A stretch of 37,852 bases of DNA from Bacteroidota bacterium (lineage in GTDB: Bacteria > Bacteroidota > Bacteroidia > J057): NCBI GenBank assembly GCA_020438265.1, contig JAGQVA010000004.1:1-37852 (forward strand), in the 5' to 3' direction. The notes beneath the pieces are model-generated. The model was not told the origin of the DNA, did not search any database, and saw only the letters and a program-made list of their open reading frames with translations. Shown in pieces: positions 32,708 to 37,852 of this stretch. The translations under genes and the position numbers were made by a program. How positions within the stretch are numbered: the first letter of the stretch is position 1; every line of letters begins with the position of its first letter.

Positions 32708-33295
32708 ATGAAACTACTCAATAAAATATCACGATGGTTTCTGCTACCCAGTGATAGAAAAATCAACAAACTGATTAAGGATTTTGCTGCCAAAACAAAA
32801 ATCATTCAGTCGGATCACCACGGTTTTTCGATAACCAACTTTGATGAGGAAGGCAAAGCTACCATTTTGTGGAAAGACCTGGAAGATGTAAAAATTGAAA
32901 ACGGAAGGTTAATCACTATTCAACATAGAAAAACCAAACATGTCCTCACCGCAGATGATATTGGCTGGTATCAATTGATTCAACAAGTCCCACCTGGATT
33001 TAAAAGTTATGATTACGCTTATGTGAAGAATTTCTTTTTAAATCTAACTGGTTGCAAGATTTGTGGTTTAATGGCGGTGGAAGATAAAGAATGCCTCGCT
33101 TGCGGTAGTGCAGTTTGGAATCCCGAAATGCTCGACAGTTATGATTCCGAAGCAGAATACCTCAAACAGGAACAAATATGTCTGTTTGAACCCATTGATG
33201 ATGAAAAAATTGATATCAGTAATCGTCCTGAAAATGGTTTTCAATCAGACCCAACCTGGAAACCACTCATTTCCCGGGAAGACCTGGAAGGGTAG
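32708..33295 (+). CDS. Hypothetical protein with a C-terminal zinc ribbon
   Basis: 195 residues. The first half ('FSITNFDEEGKATILWKDLEDVKI' in pieces) looks like a PH-like/YcxB-type beta domain. It is followed by a four-cysteine ribbon, C116-C119 in 'CKICG' and C129-C132 in 'CLACGSAVW', and an acidic tail. No signal peptide. It is the last gene of the run starting at 30025. No function can be assigned. Confidence 0.7.
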   Translation: MKLLNKISRWFLLPSDRKINKLIKDFAAKTKIIQSDHHGFSITNFDEEGKATILWKDLEDVKIENGRLITIQHRKTKHVLTADDIGWYQLIQQVPPGFKSYDYAYVKNFFLNLTGCKICGLMAVEDKECLACGSAVWNPEMLDSYDSEAEYLKQEQICLFEPIDDEKIDISNRPENGFQSDPTWKPLISREDLEG

Positions 33296-33366
33296 GGGAG
33301 TGATGAAGATCCTGGTGTAACTTTAAGTATAATTTCAATTATGCAGTTATAGACAAAATAGAAACC

Positions 33367-34188
33367 ATGGCTCTGATATCTCATGATCTGATTAAAAGTC
33401 TAGGCATAAACAAAAAACTAACCATGCTTCTGGTCGGAAGCATGGTTATGATTCTCTCCGGAATTGGACAGGATTTTATCAGTTCTCTCATAAACCACCA
33501 TTCATTCTACTTATCCGAATCCTCCCTTTACAAAACAATTTGGCTCCTTTATTTACCATTACTGCCGATAGGTAATTACATTTCCAACAAAATCAACCAA
33601 TTATCTACGTTAAGTTCATGGGTTTTAAATGCCCTCTTTTTCTTATTTCTCTCTTTCGTTCATATTTGTCTGGCTTCACTATTCATTCATTTTTTATCGG
33701 CGTTATTGTTTTCCCACACTTACACTCCCTTACAGGCCTTCCGGTTTTTCGTGGCTGATCAATTTTACCTTATCTGGATGATTTATATGGGTTTTCCACT
33801 CCTTCAAAAACGGCGTAAAAAGCAGAATCCGACTATAACAGAAACTGCCCAACCTGAAAATTATGCTTCAGTTATCTCTATAAAAAATAATGGAACAACC
33901 GAACTCATTGATGTTGAACAAATTATTTATATCACCTCTGATCGGCCTTACATTGCCGTGATAACAAATAGTAAAAAGCACTTACATCAGGCAAGCTTAA
34001 AAAGTATCATAGCCAAACTGGATCAGAATCTCTTCTACAGAGTTCACCGTTCCACCATTATCAATATCAAGTATATTTCCCGCCTTCATTCCCGCTCCAA
34101 TGGAGACTATGATATTGAAATGAAAAATGGGGAATTTGTCAGAATGAGTCGGAATTATAGTCAGGAATTAAAGTCCCTTATTAAATAG
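33367..34188 (+). CDS. Membrane-bound LytTR-family transcription regulator
   Basis: 273 residues. Four membrane segments (about 19-35, 55-73, 85-115, 128-147) are followed by a linker and a LytTR DNA-binding domain (about 170-273): 'VISIKNNGTTELIDVEQIIYI', 'LHQASLKSIIAKLDQNLFYRVHRSTIINIKYI', 'MKNGEFVRMSRNYSQELKSLI'. The layout without a receiver or kinase partner suggests a membrane one-component regulator that senses in or near the membrane. A second protein of the same layout is encoded at 35480. Targets may include the dioxygenase-like gene between them (inference). Confidence 0.88.
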   Translation: MALISHDLIKSLGINKKLTMLLVGSMVMILSGIGQDFISSLINHHSFYLSESSLYKTIWLLYLPLLPIGNYISNKINQLSTLSSWVLNALFFLFLSFVHICLASLFIHFLSALLFSHTYTPLQAFRFFVADQFYLIWMIYMGFPLLQKRRKKQNPTITETAQPENYASVISIKNNGTTELIDVEQIIYITSDRPYIAVITNSKKHLHQASLKSIIAKLDQNLFYRVHRSTIINIKYISRLHSRSNGDYDIEMKNGEFVRMSRNYSQELKSLIK

Positions 34189-34293
34189 AACTCAGCTTAG
34201 CTATTGGATCACTCAGGTTAGTAAATGGGATTGGAAATTCCTACCTAAAAAGGACATTTTGAGCCAAAATCAATTATTTCAATTTACAAAAAG

Positions 34294-34935
34294 ATGAAAC
34301 CAGTCATTTATTTATGTTTATCTCTATTTCTCCTTTTTTGCTCATCCGTCCCCGATCAGCAGAAAAAACAAATTCCTAATGAACCCCGATTAATCGGCAC
34401 CTGTGAAGGTTGTGAGGCAATCTTTGAATATGGAGACAAACCACTTCTTCCCGTAGATACCCTTCCCGATTTCCATGAGGAAGGAATGAAGGTAAAAGTA
34501 ACTGGTACGATATACGAGCCAGATGGCAAAACCCCGGCGGAAGGAGTAATTCTTTACCTCTATCACACCAATCAAAAAGGAATTTACGAAAACCGATTTG
34601 AGAAAAAGAACTGGGAGAGAAGACACGGCTACATCCGGGGATGGGTCAAAACCGGGAAAGATGGACGATATGAATTTTTCACTCTCAAACCTGGTATCTA
34701 TCCCGATAGGAATAATCCCGCGCATATCCATCCGACTATTCTTGAACCCAACGGCAAATACTACTGGCTGGAAGATTATTATTTTTCGGGCGATAGCCTC
34801 CTGACAAAACGAGAAATTTCACCCTCAAATCCTCATGGAGGCAGTGCCGGAGTATTAAAACTAACCAAAGAAGGAGATATATGGGTAGGCGAAAGAGATT
34901 TTGTGCTGGGAAAAAATGTATCAGGATATGAATAA
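34294..34935 (+). CDS. Exported intradiol ring-cleavage dioxygenase-like protein
   Basis: 213 residues. A hydrophobic leader (about 3-18) ends near 'LLFCSS'; the Cys suggests a lipoprotein, though the -1 Phe is unusual. The dioxygenase core has a set matching the non-heme Fe(III) ligands: Y98 in 'GIYEN', Y136 in 'GIYPD', H144 and H146 in 'AHIHPTI'. Spacing is like that of protocatechuate 3,4-dioxygenase beta chains. A 'GTCEGCEA' cysteine segment before the core is shared by many exported Bacteroidota members. Substrate unknown. It lies between two LytTR regulator genes. Confidence 0.88.
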   Translation: MKPVIYLCLSLFLLFCSSVPDQQKKQIPNEPRLIGTCEGCEAIFEYGDKPLLPVDTLPDFHEEGMKVKVTGTIYEPDGKTPAEGVILYLYHTNQKGIYENRFEKKNWERRHGYIRGWVKTGKDGRYEFFTLKPGIYPDRNNPAHIHPTILEPNGKYYWLEDYYFSGDSLLTKREISPSNPHGGSAGVLKLTKEGDIWVGERDFVLGKNVSGYE

Positions 34936-34968
34936 GCTGATCTTTTCGCTTTGAGAGTTGCCAGATTT

Positions 34969-34993
34969 TGGGGAATTTAAGGGTGGTTCCCCA
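34969..34993 (+). terminator. Possible terminator after the dioxygenase-like gene
   Basis: TGGGGAA (34969-34975) pairs with TTCCCCA (34987-34993) across an 11-nt loop, followed by TTTCTAT. The stem is 7 bp with only a short T-run, so it is a moderate candidate. Confidence 0.45.
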
Positions 34994-35023
34994 TTTCTAT
35001 AAAAGGCAAAAATCCCGCTCGAA

Positions 35024-35467
35024 ATGAAAGAGATGTATGGATTGGAGAAAGAATTGGGCCTGCGAGATGCTGGCGCTTATGCCGGAGGATTTAGTTTTTA
35101 TATCGATAATGTTGCATTTTCTTTGGCCATGATTCTTGGGAAGATACATGTAAAACTGGCCCAATGGGTTTGCAGTCGTTTATTATTCCATGCAGTCAAA
35201 AATCGACTGGGAGAGAAACCCAAAGTTGAGATGATATTAAAAGCAAAAGGAGTGAAAGATGGTACAGAAAAGATAGTGGAAATTATCCTTTCATCAGATG
35301 ACGGATTTGAGCTGACAGCAATTGCTGTAGTTGCTCTGTTGAATCAGTATTTTGGTAAATTAACCATAAAACCAGGCGTGCATATCATGGGGCAAATGGT
35401 TGAGGAAAAGACATTATTTCAGGATATTGAGAAAATGGGAGCATCTTTACAGATTAAAAGTCTCTAA
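35024..35467 (+). pseudogene. Probable C-terminal fragment of a saccharopine-dehydrogenase-like protein
   Basis: 147 residues from ATG 35024. The reading frame carries on upstream as 'KAKIPLE' to a TAA at 35000-35002. It lacks any N-terminal Rossmann (NADP-binding) part, which a full saccharopine-dehydrogenase-family oxidoreductase of about 350-400 residues would have. The visible part resembles that family's C-terminus ('AGAYAGGFSFYIDN', 'KAKGVKDGTEK', 'DGFELTAIAVVALLNQYF', 'KPGVHIMGQMVEE'). The likeliest reading is a decayed remnant; a small independent protein remains possible. Only 12 nt separate it from the next gene, a LytTR regulator. Confidence 0.5.
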
Positions 35468-35479
35468 CAGAAAAGAGGA

Positions 35480-36313
35480 ATGAAACTTTTCAACCAAATA
35501 AAAGCGATTCTCAAAAAGCCTTTCCCGGAGGCAGAAAGCCGCCTGGGTGCGTTGAAAAATATTTCCCTTATCAGCCTTTTCGTAACGTTTGTCCTGTATG
35601 TCTTCCAGCCTTTTGGTATTTCTGATCTGGAGTCCAATACTTTCCTCATTTGTCTGGGCTTCGGCGTAACAACCTTCCTGGCTACAATTCTTCACGAATT
35701 TATTGTTGGTCTTCTGCTCCATTTCAAAGGAAAACGAGAGCCATGGACCTTTGGTAAATGGATTCTCAATAACCTGGGGATTATGTTTTCCATTAGTCTG
35801 GCAAACTTCCTTTATGCAAGACTGTTACTTTTTGGCTACATTCAATGGGATCTTTTCCCCTATATGCTCTACAGCACTTTTATGATTGGAATTGCTCCGG
35901 TGGTCGTGATCGGACGATTTTCCATGCTGAAACAAGAGAAAAAATATCAGGAGCTGGCTCAGCAAATCAGCCAAAAACCCAAAGTCAAACTTCCGGCAGC
36001 TTCTCTTCCAGAACATCTTATCTATGATATTCCCATTAGCCAGATCAAATATGTAGAGGCTTTACAAAACTATGTACAGATCGCTTATGTCAATCATGAC
36101 GGGCAGTTTATCAAACGAACGGAAAGAGCTACGCTAAAACAGATTCAAAAAGAAACAGAAGGCAGTTCCATAACCCCATCTCATCGCTCTTTTCTGGTTA
36201 ATCGCGATGCGATTATTGATATTTCCGGAAATGCCCAGGGGCTATTGCTTACCCTTTCGGATTGCGATAGGACCGTTCCCGTTTCACGTAGTTATATTTC
36301 GGGATTTAGGTAG
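35480..36313 (+). CDS. Membrane-bound LytTR-family transcription regulator
   Basis: 277 residues. Four membrane segments (about 28-47, 52-77, 93-115, 128-146) are followed by a linker and a LytTR DNA-binding domain (about 175-277): 'IYDIPISQIKYVEALQNYVQIAY', 'ERATLKQIQKETE', 'SHRSFLVNRDAIIDISGNAQGLLLTLSD' and 'VPVSRSYISGF'. Same layout as the regulator at 33367, but the two are not close in sequence, so a recent duplication is unlikely. No kinase partner is seen. A compound palindrome follows. Confidence 0.88.
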   Translation: MKLFNQIKAILKKPFPEAESRLGALKNISLISLFVTFVLYVFQPFGISDLESNTFLICLGFGVTTFLATILHEFIVGLLLHFKGKREPWTFGKWILNNLGIMFSISLANFLYARLLLFGYIQWDLFPYMLYSTFMIGIAPVVVIGRFSMLKQEKKYQELAQQISQKPKVKLPAASLPEHLIYDIPISQIKYVEALQNYVQIAYVNHDGQFIKRTERATLKQIQKETEGSSITPSHRSFLVNRDAIIDISGNAQGLLLTLSDCDRTVPVSRSYISGFR

Positions 36314-36379
36314 AGCTATATTGAGCATTGGAAGAAGGTCCTTCCCGATGATGGGTATGTGTTTATCCTCTGTTTCTAC

Positions 36380-36530
36380 GCCGTATGGCGAAATCCCGTA
36401 GGGATTAAACATGGGTAGCTCATTGAGCACCCCTGTCTTTTGCGCGCCTTGAGGCGCGCTGGTAAGAGGGGTCAGAAACGCAATGTTTCTACCCACGTGT
36501 AATCCCTACGGGATTTTTGCCTTCCGGCAA
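36380..36530. repeat. Compound inverted repeat element (nested palindromes)
   Basis: Outer arms: 36391-36417 and 36490-36517 share AAATCCCGTAGGGATTA and GTGGGTAG-type words as reverse complements (about 25 of 28 match). Flanking small hairpins GCC-GTAT-GGC (36380-36389) and GCC-TTCC-GGC (36519-36528) are also paired. In the middle, GCGCGCC-TTGA-GGCGCGC (36442-36459) makes a strong GC hairpin. Each arm itself holds the palindrome AATCCC-GTA-GGGATT. The rest of the 418-nt gap shows no gene. The layout suggests a MITE/REP-like element or a folded RNA. Confidence 0.75.
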
Positions 36531-36737
36531 TGAGTAAAAATGCTAAGCATGTACCCCAACCAACGGGAGGAATCTTCCATAGATCCCTAATTCCTCCCTT
36601 GTCATTCATCCCCACCCTCTGTAATTCGTCACTTTCCCCTTGCATTTCGGCCCAGCGATTACGACTGGTCACATTCCCTTTGTATGGCCATAAACTCCCC
36701 GCTAAGTTTGGATCATCACTTTATCAAATCTATGATC

Positions 36738-37852
36738 ATGAACTGGAAAAAAATCATCAAATACTTCGTTATTCTCCTACTTACAGTGTCAGCTATTTTC
36801 ATCTTTTTAGCCAATAGAGACATGAAGAAAATCTATGGCGGTCATACCCAAAGGGCATCTCTCGAACATACCCATTTTTCAGATTTCCACACCATAATCA
36901 AGGATATCAACATTTTATCCACAGATGGGGAAACCTTTTTACCAAGCCAAACTGTGAGAATAGAAAAGGGAATCATTGTTGCGATAGACTCGGTCTTAGA
37001 GATACCCGATGGTGCCCAAATCATTGACGGAAAAGGCAAATATTTAATCCCCGGCCTGACCGATGCACATGTGCATTTATTCAAAAGCTCGAATGATTTA
37101 CTTCTCTACCTGGCTAATGGAATAACCCAGATTCGGGAACTAATCGGAGAAGAAGATCATTTGCTTTGGAGAGAGGAAATAAAGACTGGTCGATTGGGCC
37201 CGGATATGTACATTGCTTCGCCTAGATTAGGCAGTTTTGGTACATTTGAAGGGTTTTTCATGGAATGGTCGCAAGGATTTCAGAATATCAAAAACCAGGA
37301 TGATGCGGTTAAATATGTTACCCGATTTAAAGAAAAAGGCTACGACGCAGTCAAACTTTACAGCCATCTGAACAGGGAAAGTTACCTGGCAATTTGCCAA
37401 ATCGCCGATAGTCTGGACATGGATGCAGTTGGGCATATTCCATGGAGTGTGGAATGGGCAGACATCATGGCTTCTCACCAGTCAGATATCTCACATTTGG
37501 AAGAAATCATGAATGCGTTGCGAAGAGAATTTGGGCGAATAGAAGGCGAGGAAGGAGCTGCAAAGTTTTTAGCCTATGTGGATAACCGAAGTAAAGAAAT
37601 GGCAGAGGATTTATTGGCTAATAACATGTCTGTAACGACAACCTTGTGGTTAACGGAGAGTTTTGTTCGCCAGAAATTTGACCTCAACAAAGTTTTAAAA
37701 GAAGTAGAACTGGAATATGTAAATCCCGGAATCAGCGAATGGTCAGAAAACATTCCCCAGGGCGGGTTGGGCTGGCTCCCTGAAGTCAATCGGTATCAAC
37801 TCAATGGCAACTTATCTGAAGAGGAACTGGATGGTCAGAAAATATTTTGGAC
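36738..37852 (+). CDS. Amidohydrolase-family protein with N-terminal membrane anchor (cut by the right edge)
   Basis: The frame stays open from ATG 36738 to the end of the window, giving 371 codons; the C-terminus is missing. In-frame ATGs at 36732 and 36684 are alternatives. 'WKKIIKYFVILLLTVSAIFIFL' is an N-terminal anchor or signal. The metal-binding core of the amidohydrolase superfamily is visible: H111-H113 in 'DAHVHLF', K206 in 'AVKLYS' (likely carbamylated), H233 in 'GHIP' and H253 in 'SHLEEI'. Imidazolonepropionase/prolidase-like secreted members have this set. The active site would be outside the inner membrane. Substrate unknown. Confidence 0.88.
   Translation, partial: MNWKKIIKYFVILLLTVSAIFIFLANRDMKKIYGGHTQRASLEHTHFSDFHTIIKDINILSTDGETFLPSQTVRIEKGIIVAIDSVLEIPDGAQIIDGKGKYLIPGLTDAHVHLFKSSNDLLLYLANGITQIRELIGEEDHLLWREEIKTGRLGPDMYIASPRLGSFGTFEGFFMEWSQGFQNIKNQDDAVKYVTRFKEKGYDAVKLYSHLNRESYLAICQIADSLDMDAVGHIPWSVEWADIMASHQSDISHLEEIMNALRREFGRIEGEEGAAKFLAYVDNRSKEMAEDLLANNMSVTTTLWLTESFVRQKFDLNKVLKEVELEYVNPGISEWSENIPQGGLGWLPEVNRYQLNGNLSEEELDGQKIFW

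Noticed and set aside
30999-33295. Toxin-antitoxin or polymorphic toxin locus
   Set aside because: Although some products look immunity-like, no toxin domain, Rhs repeat or secretion gene is present.

Overview
The window looks like chromosomal DNA of a member of the Bacteroidota, possibly of the Saprospiria/Lewinella kind (this finer placement is inference). The grounds are promoter-like TAnnTTTG boxes, one with a matching -33 TTTG, lipoproteins and CarboxypepD_reg-plus-barrel outer-membrane proteins of Bacteroidota type, membrane-bound LytTR regulators, DUF4159, DUF4397 and DUF6624 proteins, and very weak ribosome binding sites. Base composition is moderate and AT-leaning throughout. No rRNA, tRNA, CRISPR array or prophage was seen.

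Left end (1-5051): a mobile/defence area. The C-terminus of a REP-associated tyrosine transposase (RAYT) runs off the left edge, followed by a perfect 20-bp inverted repeat. Next come hsdR, the restriction subunit of a type I restriction-modification system, a YgjP-type metallopeptidase only 12 nt behind it, and an opposing Uma2-family nuclease-fold gene. hsdM and hsdS are not in the window.

Middle (5168-24723): mostly chromosomal housekeeping and envelope genes. These are a large outer-membrane barrel protein, a TerC membrane protein, a phenylacetate-CoA ligase, a small zinc-finger membrane protein, DUF4159 and DUF2461 proteins, a DEDDh exonuclease, a tandem GNAT acetyltransferase, a class-V aminotransferase with a twin-arginine leader, a YdeI-like protein, a MESH1-type ppGpp hydrolase, topoisomerase IV subunit A, a TPR lipoprotein, a DUF4397-like lipoprotein, a small barrel protein, a PaiB-like protein, a sugar-phosphate transferase, a pyrophosphate-dependent phosphofructokinase and an FKBP lipoprotein.

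Right part (24855-37852): more accessory. It starts with a fusion of an HD phosphohydrolase to a Pycsar-effector (PycTM/DUF5706) membrane domain, without a cyclase beside it. A roughly 115-bp-period REP hairpin array follows, then an unrecognised protein, an Ig-like plus histidine-phosphatase lipoprotein, a coiled-coil/histidine-phosphatase gene pair, a Nudix hydrolase and a tightly packed five-gene operon of DUF6624 and immunity-like proteins. Last come two membrane LytTR regulators flanking an exported intradiol-dioxygenase-like protein and a saccharopine-dehydrogenase-like fragment, a large compound palindrome, and the start of an amidohydrolase cut by the right edge.

At least five different palindromic repeat families lie between genes (301-365, 9941-10013, 12331-12390, 26119-26430, 36380-36530), which together with the RAYT remnant suggests a genome rich in REP/BIME-like elements. 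The candidate signalling system most worth following is the HD-PycTM fusion at 24855-26105.
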